The position numbers and the translations under genes were made by a program. Positions 1-6,856 of a DNA stretch of 36,914 bases are shown in pieces. This DNA is from Collinsella sp. Its GTDB lineage: Bacteria; Actinomycetota; Coriobacteriia; Coriobacteriales; Coriobacteriaceae. The notes below the pieces were generated by a model. It saw only the letters and a program-made list of their open reading frames with translations, ran no database searches and was not told the DNA's origin. The stretch's first letter is position 1. The number at the start of each line of letters is the position of its first letter. The stretch is from contig DXZT01000049.1 in assembly GCA_019419545.1 (NCBI GenBank), positions 1 to 36,914 of the forward strand. Reading direction: 5' to 3'.

Positions 1-1
1 A

Positions 2-772
2 AACCTCGAGGCCGCAAAAGACGCCGCAAGTCCTGAGAAACTTGCGGTAATCGATGATGACATTGCCGCTTTTCAAGAGATCTACGACATGGTGGTGACG
101 GAAGCCGCCAAATGGAGGAAACCCCTTCCCGCCATGCAAGCGAACGTCGATGCAGCCCAAGCCAAATACGATGAGGCCCACAACCGGACAAGCGGCCTTC
201 AGGCAGAATTAAATAAGGCAATCGACGACGGAGCTTCTAACGAAACTATTAAGCAGTTGCGAAGTGAGATCATGTCGGCAGAAAGGCGAGAAAAATCTTG
301 TGAAGATGATCTTCACCACTGCCAACGCCGGCTCGAAAGCCAGGAAAGACAGGTTCAGCGTTTCGAAAGTGAGGCGGAGAAAGCCAAAGCCCACATCGAT
401 GAGGACGTAGCCAAGCGAGATGCGCTCCTCGACGATTTGGAAAAGGCGCAAGCGGCCTATGACGACGCCCGCAAGGCATACGAAGAGGCAAAGGCTGCGG
501 CGGACAAGGCCGCCTCGCCCGAGATAACGAAACCCGCCGAGACGACAAAACCCTCCAGCTCAGCGCAGCCGGCCGAAACGGCACAGCCCGCCAGCTCGCC
601 CGCGACCGGCAAATACGCTCCATCGAGCTCCACCAAGCAAGCAGATACGACCGCCGGCAAGCTCGCGAACACGGGCGACGCAGCCCCGAGCGCAATCACG
701 CTCGCAGGAATCGCCGCCGCAGGCCTCGGAATAACCGCCGCGGGCGTACGCCGTATCAAGAACTCACGGTAG
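2..772 (+). CDS. Sortase-anchored coiled-coil surface protein (5' end outside window)
   Basis: The frame is open from the window edge, so the N-terminus and signal peptide are missing. The visible part is mostly charged helix rich in Ala, Lys, Glu, Asp and Arg, with heptad-like spacing typical of coiled coils. About 40 residues rich in Pro, Ser, Thr, Ala and Glu follow, like wall-spanning segments. The C-terminus is a classic sorting signal: LANTG (an LPXTG variant), a hydrophobic segment of about 20 residues rich in Ala, Gly, Ile and Leu, then a basic tail with RR and K. Sortase A-type enzymes cleave between T and G and link the protein to peptidoglycan. The protein is probably displayed on the cell surface; the ligand cannot be told from this fragment. 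A strong terminator follows. Confidence 0.8.
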   Translation, partial: NLEAAKDAASPEKLAVIDDDIAAFQEIYDMVVTEAAKWRKPLPAMQANVDAAQAKYDEAHNRTSGLQAELNKAIDDGASNETIKQLRSEIMSAERREKSCEDDLHHCQRRLESQERQVQRFESEAEKAKAHIDEDVAKRDALLDDLEKAQAAYDDARKAYEEAKAAADKAASPEITKPAETTKPSSSAQPAETAQPASSPATGKYAPSSSTKQADTTAGKLANTGDAAPSAITLAGIAAAGLGITAAGVRRIKNSR

Positions 773-815
773 CTGCCGGAGCATATCGCTCCCACCAATC
801 TACAAGCCCATAGAC

Positions 816-861
816 AAAGAGGCCCGTTTCCCCAACCAAAACCAGGGAAACGGGCCTCTTT
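816..861 (+). terminator. Rho-independent terminator of the surface-protein gene
   Basis: A perfect 17 bp stem (816-832 with 845-861) carries GGCCCGTTTCCC and ends in TTT, 44 bases after the stop codon. A-rich sequence on the other side could also serve the minus strand. Confidence 0.8.
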
Positions 862-1001
862 ACTTGTAAAAACAGATGGCAACGCCGCCGTCTCTTGAAG
901 CACATCGCCACCGCGCTCCAAACAACGCCAACGAGCAGCATTCCTTAAGGGATAGATTTAATTAGGCTAACGCGCCTTTACGGGTGATTTTTGGACGAAG
1001 T

Positions 1002-1096
1002 GGTCCCGGTGCCGGCGGGCTGTTTGGTAGTCGAGCGATCCCGCAGGCAAAGCCGAGGACCAGCGAGACACCAAACAGCCCGCCGGCACCGGGACC
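1002..1096. repeat. Perfect 27 bp inverted repeat downstream of the SRP RNA
   Basis: Arms 1002-1028 and 1070-1096 are exact reverse complements, GC-rich, with core CCGGTGCCGGCGGG, around a 41-base loop. The element sits immediately 3' of the minus-strand SRP RNA. It could terminate or process that transcript, or be a REP-like mobile repeat. There is no protein-coding signal from 862 to 1123. Confidence 0.75.
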
Positions 1097-1123
1097 GCAT
1101 CGCGGCACCAAAAAAGCGCCCGT

Positions 1124-1226
1124 GCGCTCGATGGATTCGGATGCCCGACAGAGGCTCCTTATGGCTGCTTCCTTCCGGACCTGACCAGATTCGGAACGTG
1201 TCGTCATCCGAACCCATCGAACGCGC
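1124..1226 (-). ncRNA. ffs: Signal recognition particle RNA, small bacterial 4.5S type
   Basis: The minus strand holds the universally conserved SRP RNA tip, GGTCAGGTCCGGAAGGAAGC, at about 1165-1185. The flanks fold into one long hairpin: 1203-1226 pairs with 1123-1146 with few mismatches. The size of about 100 nt fits the Alu-less bacterial form. The RNA binds Ffh and the FtsY complex for co-translational membrane targeting. Gene order on this strand is tadA then SRP RNA, as in many Gram-positive genomes, although the usual dnaX neighbour is not seen here. The exact ends are estimated from pairing. Confidence 0.93.
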
Positions 1227-1273
1227 TAGGCGCTCGGTATATCTTACCTGCTCCCGCCCGATGGGGCAAGACA

Positions 1274-1359
1274 GCTAATTTGGGACGGGGCTTTTTTGAC
1301 TACTTTTTGACTGGGGGCATCAGAGTGGCGAAAGTAGTCAAGAAAGCCCCGTCCCAAAT
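1274..1359. repeat. GGGACGGGG-type inverted repeat (copy 1)
   Basis: Arms 1278-1306 and 1331-1359 pair over 29 bases with one mismatch and contain TTTGGGACGGGGCTTT. The first 20 bases from 1274 recur exactly at 14060-14079. The T-run inside each arm could end transcription, but duplication elsewhere in the window suggests a dispersed repeat. Confidence 0.7.
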
Positions 1360-1377
1360 AGACTGGTCTGACGCTGC

Positions 1378-1536
1378 GCCACGAAAAGGGCCTATCTACT
1401 ACGTTTAGGCCGCGGGGTCAACCATAGCCGGCTTTTTCGAAAATTGGCAAGCTCTCTACCTGCGGTTTTGTTTTTGCAAATTCCGGGATGGTCGAGGGTG
1501 ACCGGTTTAACGTAGTAGATGACCGCATTTCGTGGC
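1378..1536. repeat. 159 bp element with 28 bp terminal inverted repeats
   Basis: Ends 1378-1405 and 1509-1536 are inverted repeats with 5 mismatches in 28. The outer GCCACGAAA and inner ATCTACTACGTT blocks are exact. The interior has no convincing gene. The architecture is MITE-like or REPIN-like; no target duplication could be identified. Confidence 0.55.
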
Positions 1537-1587
1537 AAACGGTCCGACCCAAGGCCCAAGGCGGCCAGCCTCGGATGACCATTCACG

Positions 1588-1656
1588 AAGTTGCGGTGGA
1601 ATACGGACTGAATTGGCACCTTAAAGGCAAAAACACTCCGTATTTCACCGCAACTT
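1588..1656 (-). terminator. Long hairpin at the 3' end of the tadA-glycerate kinase gene
   Basis: Arms 1588-1606 and 1638-1656 pair over 19 bases with one mismatch. On the minus strand this lies 17 bases past the stop codon, so it may end transcription. It lacks a clear T-run directly after the stem, so it could instead be a repeat remnant. Confidence 0.45.
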
Positions 1657-1672
1657 ATCGGGGGGATGGGTT

Positions 1673-3454
1673 TTAGAGGCGGGCGAGGTCGTAGGATCGA
1701 GCGGCAGACTCGCCGGCGCAGATGAGGTTGGTTGCGGCTTCTTGCGGGTCGAGTGCCTGCTCCAGGTCCATGGGCTTGCGACAGATCGGCAGTACAAGGT
1801 CGATGCCCTGCTCGTACACCGCATCCAGGTTGTCAGCACGACCGCCCACGACGGCAACAACCGGCTTGCCATATCGCTTCGCACGGCGGGCCACGCCCAC
1901 CGGTGCCTTACCGGCGGCGGATTGCTCGTCCATATTGCCCTCGCCTGTAATGACCAGGTCGACATCGCGCACGCGCTCGTCAAACCCAATCAGATCGAGC
2001 ACTGTCTCCACGCCCGAGCGCAACTCCGCACCGAGCGCCAACAGCGCGGCGCCCAGGCCGCCGGCGGCACCGGCACCGGGCACGCCGAGCACCGAGCCAA
2101 ATGCCCGTGCACCCTCGGGCACGCGCAGCAACCCCTGAGCCCGCGCCCTAGCCATCGCCGCATCGAGCAGGCGGCCATAGCCGACCATCCAGCCGTCGTA
2201 CTTGCTCAGCGCCTCGGCGTCACCCGTCGGCAAGCCTTTCTGCCCGCCAAACACCGCCAATGCGCCCCGACGCCCCACGAGCGGATTCTCGACATCCGAA
2301 AGCACAACGATACGAGCGTCATCCAAAGCCTGCAGCGCTGGCGCCAAATCAACGCTCGCCACCTGCTCAAGGCCGGCAAGACCGGGGGCGACATCGCAGC
2401 CCAGATCATCGACCACACGCGCGCCTAGCGCCCGCAGCATACCGGCGCCACCATCGTTGGTGGCACTGCCGCCCAGACCAATATAGATAGTCTTTGCCCT
2501 GGCACGGACCGCGCGAAGCATGAGCTCGCCCACGCCATAGGTTGTAGCAGCCAGCGCCGACGACTCCGTGCAAGGCGAGTACCCGATGCCCGCGGCTTCG
2601 GCCATCTCAATAACAGCCGACTCGTGCTCGACATCAACCAGCATCCGGGCAGGCACGCGCTCGCCAAAGGGCCCTGCAACCTCGCAGGTCACAAGCTCGC
2701 CACCGCAGGCGGCAACGGCATCGAGCGTTCCCTCACCACCATCTGCCAGCGGCAATGTGCGCACCTCGGCATCGGGCCAAACGCGTCGTACGCCTTCGGC
2801 AACCGCCGCCTCTGCCTGCGCACTCGAAACACTGCCCTTAAAGGAATCAATCGCCAACAGCACACGGCGGGGCCGGCGGCACACAGGACCAAAGTTGAGC
2901 GCCTCAACGGCGATATCTTCGGCACACGCGAGCGCCTCGGCATGAGCGGCATGCGCCTCAAGATCGGCCCCGCAACCGCAGCCAGCACCATCGGTGCCAC
3001 GCAGCCCACTAAAATAGCTGCTCAACACCTCACGACACTCGTCTGCCAGCACGCCGGCGGTCACGTTAAACCGATGATTCAGGCGCGAATCGGCATTCAG
3101 GTCATACAGCGAACCCAGCGCGCCCGCCTTGGCATCACTCGCGCCATACACGCAACGCCCCACGCGCGCGTTGACCATAAGGCCCGCGCACATGCAGCAG
3201 GGTTCCAACGTCACATAAACCGTACAGTCGGAAAGGCGCCAGCGACCGAGCGACCGAGCGGCAGCGCACAGGGCCGCGAACTCTGCATGAGCCGAAGGAT
3301 CCTGGTCGAGCTCGCGACGATTATGCGCCCGCGCGACGATCTCACCGTCGCGCACCACTACGGCTCCGATGGGCACCTCGCCCACCGCCGCGGCGGCGCG
3401 CGCCTCGGCCAGTGCCTCGCGCATGAACTTCTCGTCGATTTCGGTGATCGTCAT
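1673..3454 (-). CDS. tadA: Fusion: tRNA adenosine-34 deaminase TadA + glycerate kinase
   Basis: The product is about 593 aa, against about 155 for TadA alone. Residues 1-150 form a TadA deaminase: zinc and catalytic HAE (56-58) and PCxxC (C86, C89). TadA converts A34 of tRNA-Arg(ACG) to inosine. After a Cys/Ala-rich linker (about 153-195), residues about 196-593 match the glycerate kinase GlxK/GarK family: DSFKGS near the start and ITGEGNMDEQS near the end. That enzyme phosphorylates glycerate for entry into glycolysis. I chose the ATG at 3454 because GGGAAGG lies 7 bases upstream; an earlier in-frame start would run into the tRNA gene. No stop or frameshift separates the halves. Sequencing error is unlikely because the linker is in frame. 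The two activities have no known pathway link. Confidence 0.9.
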   Translation of the reverse strand: MTITEIDEKFMREALAEARAAAAVGEVPIGAVVVRDGEIVARAHNRRELDQDPSAHAEFAALCAAARSLGRWRLSDCTVYVTLEPCCMCAGLMVNARVGRCVYGASDAKAGALGSLYDLNADSRLNHRFNVTAGVLADECREVLSSYFSGLRGTDGAGCGCGADLEAHAAHAEALACAEDIAVEALNFGPVCRRPRRVLLAIDSFKGSVSSAQAEAAVAEGVRRVWPDAEVRTLPLADGGEGTLDAVAACGGELVTCEVAGPFGERVPARMLVDVEHESAVIEMAEAAGIGYSPCTESSALAATTYGVGELMLRAVRARAKTIYIGLGGSATNDGGAGMLRALGARVVDDLGCDVAPGLAGLEQVASVDLAPALQALDDARIVVLSDVENPLVGRRGALAVFGGQKGLPTGDAEALSKYDGWMVGYGRLLDAAMARARAQGLLRVPEGARAFGSVLGVPGAGAAGGLGAALLALGAELRSGVETVLDLIGFDERVRDVDLVITGEGNMDEQSAAGKAPVGVARRAKRYGKPVVAVVGGRADNLDAVYEQGIDLVLPICRKPMDLEQALDPQEAATNLICAGESAARSYDLARL

Positions 3455-3505
3455 CGTTCGCCTTCCCTGTTGCAAATTCAAAACGATGCTATCATTACGA
3501 CTCAT

Positions 3506-3595
3506 GGAGAGATGGCAGAGCGGTTGAATGCGGCGGTCTTGAAAACCGTTGAGCGCGAGAGCGTTCCGGGGGTTCGAATCCCCCTCTCTCCGCCA
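3506..3595 (+). tRNA. tRNA-Ser(UGA), CCA encoded
   Basis: The acceptor stem GGAGAGA/TCTCTCC (3506-3512/3585-3591), long variable arm typical of class II tRNAs, T-loop GGTTCGAATCC and encoded CCA are all present. Anticodon TGA is at 3540-3542 in the loop CTTGAAA. It decodes UCA and, by wobble, other UCN codons. It is divergent from tadA. Confidence 0.95.
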
Positions 3596-3598
3596 CTT

Positions 3599-4195
3599 TT
3601 AGTGATGCACCGGTGTCATGGTCCGCTCAAACAGCGCATCGACCACGTCGGCTATCTCAGGTCGACGCTCAAGATCGTGGCCCGATTCCCACCATATCGT
3701 GAAAAGTCGAATAATACCGCCGGCGACAAACTCAGACGTCGTCTCGAGTGACACGGGGGCCAGGGCATCCTCGGCAAGCACGTTCATCACACGCTCGCGG
3801 ATGGAGCGGGCAATGCGGTCGCAAATAACGTTGGTCAACATGCCCGACATGCTGCTTGCCAATATGTTATCCATGAGCTGCTCGTGCGCCAGAATCAAAT
3901 CCATGGCATCGTCCAAAATCGCGTGCCGAAGCGCGCGCACGTCCTCGGCAGATACCGCGCCGGCCTCATCGGGCTGTTTTTGCGGCAAGCCCGACATGAG
4001 CTCATCGATATAAAAGGCAAAGTAATCGTTCTTGTCGCGAAAGTGCTTGTAGAACGTCGTGCGGCGAATCATGGCGCGGTCGCACAGCATGGCAACCGTC
4101 AGGTCCTCAAAACGATGCTCCTCGAGAAGCTCGGTGAAGGCATCGAACAGGGCGCGGTAGGTTTTCTTGATGCGAAGGTCCACTGGTATCGCCAT
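3599..4195 (-). CDS. TetR/AcrR-family transcriptional regulator
   Basis: The product is about 198 aa. The N-terminal helix-turn-helix (about residues 8-55) has the TetR signature: an ALFDAFTELLEE helix, then FEDLTVAMLCDRAMIRRTTFYKHF. The rest is a helical ligand and dimer domain like the TetR C-terminal domains of DhaS-type and other small-molecule repressors. The start is the ATG at 4195, with GAGG very close to it, so the ribosome site is imperfect and a slightly upstream start is possible. It is divergent from lemA with about 200 bases between, so lemA or itself may be the target. The effector is not identifiable. The stop lies only 4 bases from the tRNA end. Confidence 0.85.
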   Translation of the reverse strand: MAIPVDLRIKKTYRALFDAFTELLEEHRFEDLTVAMLCDRAMIRRTTFYKHFRDKNDYFAFYIDELMSGLPQKQPDEAGAVSAEDVRALRHAILDDAMDLILAHEQLMDNILASSMSGMLTNVICDRIARSIRERVMNVLAEDALAPVSLETTSEFVAGGIIRLFTIWWESGHDLERRPEIADVVDALFERTMTPVHH

Positions 4196-4303
4196 CCTCA
4201 GGGCAAAGACAACACTCGTCAATCTGTCGCATATCTTACACCTGTACCTCGCGCGCTTTGCCCCGGTGCCAACCCCGCCGAAAACACAACGCTTACCGGA
4301 AAG

Positions 4304-4333
4304 TTCGGCACGGCAAAACGTTGCGGGTATACT
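4304..4333 (+). promoter_or_regulatory. Candidate lemA promoter
   Basis: A good -10 (TATACT, 4328-4333) lies 62 bases before lemA, with a weak -35 (TTCGGC, 4304-4309) 18 bases upstream. GTATACTAGTAGCGTTATAC (4327-4346) has GTATA/TATAC arms and could be an operator for the divergent TetR protein. Confidence 0.4.
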
Positions 4334-4394
4334 AGTAGCGTTATACCAACGGCAGCTGGCGCATGCCGCCGCGGCCATTCGAAACGGAGACATC

Positions 4395-4946
4395 ATGATT
4401 ACCGTCATCATCGGCATCGTTGTTGTCATTGTGATTGTCTGCGCCATCGCCGGCATCTACAACAACATGGTCACCAAGCGTAACCGCATCGATAACGCCT
4501 GGCAGAACATCGATACGCAGCTGCAGCGCCGTAACGACCTGATCCCCAACCTGGTCGAGACCGTCAAGGGCTACGCCAAGCACGAGCAGGAGACGCTCTC
4601 CGCCGTGATCAGCGCGCGTAACACCGCCGTCAAGGCCACCACGCCCGAGGCCAAGATGGAAGCCGACAACGTGCTGACCGGCGCACTGCGCCAGCTCTTC
4701 GCTGTGGCCGAGGCCTATCCCGATCTTAAGGCAAACACCAACTTTACGCAGCTGCAGGCATCGCTCGAGGATACCGAGAACAAGATTAGCTATGCACGCC
4801 AGAGCTACAACGACTGCGTGCTCAGCTACAACAACGCCATTCAAACGTTCCCGGCTGTCATCTTTGCCGGCATCTTCCAGTTTAAGGAGCGCCAGGGCTT
4901 CGAGGCCGCCGAAGCAGCCCGCCAGGCCCCGACCGTCAAGTTCTAG
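4395..4946 (+). CDS. lemA: LemA family protein
   Basis: The product is 183 aa, normal for the family. It has one N-terminal membrane segment (residues 2-22, Val/Ile-rich), then the LemA core: YNNMVTKRNRIDNAWQNID, LQRRNDLIPNLVETVKGYA, ENKISYARQSYND and the closing FP...F motifs. The topology has a very short N-terminus outside and a long helical domain inside. The molecular function of LemA is unsettled in bacteria. It often neighbours TPM-domain or HtpX genes; neither is here. The start is the ATG after CGGAGA. A terminator follows, so it is probably monocistronic. Confidence 0.9.
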   Translation: MITVIIGIVVVIVIVCAIAGIYNNMVTKRNRIDNAWQNIDTQLQRRNDLIPNLVETVKGYAKHEQETLSAVISARNTAVKATTPEAKMEADNVLTGALRQLFAVAEAYPDLKANTNFTQLQASLEDTENKISYARQSYNDCVLSYNNAIQTFPAVIFAGIFQFKERQGFEAAEAARQAPTVKF

Positions 4947-4982
4947 TAGTTTGGCAGCGCATCCTTAATCGGCCAAATGCAT

Positions 4983-5021
4983 AAACCGCCCCGTCGAATG
5001 CATACTTCGACGGGGCGGTTT
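4983..5021 (+). terminator. Rho-independent terminator after lemA
   Basis: A perfect 16 bp stem (4983-4998 with 5006-5021), ACCGCCCCGTCGAA type, with a 7-base loop, followed by T-rich sequence CCTTTTT. Confidence 0.85.
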
Positions 5022-5046
5022 CCTTTTTCGCGAAGGTCCCCCTCAA

Positions 5047-5259
5047 GGCGCCGTGCATTTTTGGGAGTATTCAGCATAACCAAGAGTTTCGGGCGCCACG
5101 ATAAATGCCAAAGACCGCGAATATCCCTACAAATCAAACGCTGTCAGCCCATAACCCCGCCCATCATTCGTAGAAAACATCGAGAAATCCCGATTTTTTG
5201 CCCGAGGCCGGTATGCAGGGGTCTTCGATTGCAGAATACTCGCAAAAATGCACGTCGCC
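5047..5259. repeat. 213 bp MITE-like element with 29 bp terminal inverted repeats
   Basis: Ends 5047-5075 and 5231-5259 are inverted repeats matching at 26 of 29 positions (core TGCATTTTT...GAGTATTC). The interior of about 155 bp has no convincing coding signal. It could be a non-autonomous mobile element or a dispersed genus-specific repeat. No other copy is visible in this window. This and the next element fill the 560-base gap between lemA and ilvE. Confidence 0.5.
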
Positions 5260-5367
5260 ACCACCCCCACATGGCGCGAACCAAAACAAATGCGCAGCCT
5301 AAAAGGCCGCGCACCATCTTTGTTCAGATTGATCATTGCCCGTACGGCAACGCCAGGGTGACACAGG

Positions 5368-5487
5368 CCCGAGGGCGGCCTTCCTTTCCGGCGCACTCCG
5401 CAGGACGAAAGAACCTCCGCCGCACGAAGTGCGCAGCGGAGGTTCTTTCATGTCCGAGGACGCGCCGGAAAGGAAGGTTGCCCTCGG
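5368..5487 (-). repeat. Nested double hairpin downstream of ilvE
   Basis: The outer arms (5368-5394 and 5461-5487) pair over 27 bases with two mismatches around CTTCCTTTCCGGCGC. The inner arms (5407-5420 and 5436-5449) are a perfect 14 bp pair, GAAAGAACCTCCGC. It lies 20 bases past the ilvE stop on the minus strand. It may terminate ilvE transcription, but the two-stem layout resembles a REPIN. Confidence 0.65.
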
Positions 5488-5506
5488 GCTGAACAGCTAT
5501 GGCAGC

Positions 5507-6559
5507 TTACGCCACGGTGTAAACCCAGTTGTGCTTATCCTCAACAGCACCAGACTGGATACCGGTCAGGGTCTCGCGGAGCTTCTTCATCACAGGACCG
5601 ATCTCGGTGTAGCCAGCCGGGAAGGTCACGGTCTCATCGGCACCATAAACCTTATTGTCGATCTCGCCCACCGGGGAGATGACGGCGGCGGTGCCGCACA
5701 GGCCGCACTCCACAAAGGTACCGGCCTTGACCTCGGCCCACTCGACGGGACGTTGGTCAACGGTCATGCCCAGGTCCTGAGCAACCTGAACGAGCGAACG
5801 ACGGGTGATGGAGGGCAGGATGGAGTCGGTGTGCGACTGGGGAACGACGAGGGTGCCGTCCTCCTTCACGAACAGGACGTTGGCTCCGCCGGTCTCCTCG
5901 ACATAGGTGCGGGACTCGGAGTCGAGATACAGGTTCTCGGCATAGCCCTCGCGATGGGCCTCCATCGTGGGCTTGAGGGACATGGCGTAGTTCAGGCCAG
6001 CCTTGATGTTGCCGGTGCCGTGCGGTGCGGCGCGGTCGTACTCGGAAACGCGCAGCTTGACGGGCTTGAGGCCACCCTTAAAGTACGGACCGACCGGGGT
6101 CACGAGAATGCGGAACGTGTACTCAGGAGCGGGAGCCACGCCAATCACGTCACCGGAACCGATCATAAACGGACGCACGTACAGGGTCGCGCCGGAACCG
6201 AAGGGCGGAACCCAGGCGGCGTTGGCAGAAACGACCTGCTTGACGGCCTCAACGAACTTGTCCTTGGGGAACGGGGGCATCTCGAGGCGCTGCGCAGAGT
6301 TGTACATGCGCTCGGCGTTCATGTCGGGACGGAAGCAGACGATGCTGCCGTCCTCGGCGGTGTAGGCCTTCAGGCCCTCAAAGACCTCCTGGCAGTAATG
6401 GAAGATGCCGCCGCACTCGGAGACATGCAGGGTGTGGTCGGTGGTCAGGCCGCCCTCGTCCCACTCGCCGTCCTTCCAATGGGCCTCGTAGCTGTAATCG
6501 GTCTTCATGTAGCCAAAGCCGAGGCTACCCCAATCGATATCCTTCTTATCGACAGTCAT
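5507..6559 (-). CDS. ilvE: Branched-chain amino acid aminotransferase
   Basis: The product is 350 aa, typical of the class IV PLP aminotransferases of the BCAT type. It interconverts Leu, Ile and Val with their 2-oxo acids using glutamate/2-oxoglutarate. Landmarks are QEVFEGLKAY (56-66), LYVRPFMIG (126-134) and the PLP lysine in GTGNIKAGLNYA (K186). The phosphate-binding and substrate end has ECGLCGTAAVISPV. The start at 6559 is set by AGGAG 7 bases upstream. No ilv biosynthesis genes are adjacent, so it may be used for catabolism or final amination. A possible leader ORF overlaps its start, and a palindromic operator shared with the amino-acid ABC transporter lies upstream. Confidence 0.93.
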   Translation of the reverse strand: MTVDKKDIDWGSLGFGYMKTDYSYEAHWKDGEWDEGGLTTDHTLHVSECGGIFHYCQEVFEGLKAYTAEDGSIVCFRPDMNAERMYNSAQRLEMPPFPKDKFVEAVKQVVSANAAWVPPFGSGATLYVRPFMIGSGDVIGVAPAPEYTFRILVTPVGPYFKGGLKPVKLRVSEYDRAAPHGTGNIKAGLNYAMSLKPTMEAHREGYAENLYLDSESRTYVEETGGANVLFVKEDGTLVVPQSHTDSILPSITRRSLVQVAQDLGMTVDQRPVEWAEVKAGTFVECGLCGTAAVISPVGEIDNKVYGADETVTFPAGYTEIGPVMKKLRETLTGIQSGAVEDKHNWVYTVA

Positions 6560-6705
6560 ATGTCGCTCCTTACATACACAGTTGCATACTCGCGAACCCG
6601 CACGCAAGGACCGAGGCCGACCGCGTCGCAACGTCGCACGCCCGGAGCGTAGAGCCGGACGGGACACGCGAGCAGCATCAAAGCCGATGGCACGTCGATT
6701 CGCAT
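6556..6705 (-). CDS. Possible leaderless upstream ORF coupled to ilvE
   Basis: A 49-codon frame runs from the ATG at 6705 to a TGA that overlaps the ilvE start in an ATGA arrangement. The ATG falls about where transcription would begin from the -10 TACAAT (6713-6718), so it would be leaderless. About a third of the residues are Ile, Leu or Val and it is rich in Arg, with no strong run. It could be a translated leader that tunes ilvE, or chance. It has no ribosome binding site and no homologue I recognise. Confidence 0.25.
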   Translation of the reverse strand: MRIDVPSALMLLACPVRLYAPGVRRCDAVGLGPCVRVREYATVYVRSDI

Positions 6706-6712
6706 GCACGAG

Positions 6713-6718
6713 ATTGTA
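6713..6718 (-). promoter_or_regulatory. Candidate ilvE -10 box
   Basis: TACAAT on the minus strand, 154 bases before ilvE. The -35 is poor (TTTATC, 16 bases upstream). A competing promoter, TTGCTT-17-TTTACT (6786 to 6758), would place the -10 inside the palindrome at 6749-6765. Confidence 0.35.
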
Positions 6719-6748
6719 CTCCCCGCACGCGTCTGATAAAACGCTTTT

Positions 6749-6765
6749 CTTTAACTAAGTAAAGT
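6749..6765. promoter_or_regulatory. Palindromic operator upstream of ilvE, shared with the amino-acid transporter
   Basis: CTTTAACTAAGTAAAGT has exact CTTTA/TAAAG arms around 6 bases. On the minus strand it matches the site at 31633-31648, before the amino-acid ABC transporter, at 15 of 18 positions. The regulator is unknown. Confidence 0.45.
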
Positions 6766-6784
6766 ATTTTCATTTGACCGAAGC

Positions 6785-6818
6785 AAAAAGGCCCGCCACC
6801 GTAAGCGGTGACGGGCCT
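6785..6818 (-). terminator. Terminator of the DedA gene
   Basis: On the minus strand an AGGCCCG/CGGGCCT stem with inner CACCG/CGGTG (6789-6818) is followed by TTTTT. It is 38 bases after the DedA stop. Confidence 0.85.
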
Positions 6819-6856
6819 CAACTGTACGGTCTGCGCGCTGGCTCGAGCTAGGCGTT

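Noticed and set aside
5336..6652. 438-codon open frame antisense to ilvE
   Set aside because: It runs over the nested repeat and the ilvE complement; ilvE has conserved PLP motifs.
6560..6720. T-box or classical ilv attenuator before ilvE
   Set aside because: No T-box sequence, no run of branched-chain codons and no terminator stem before the ATG.
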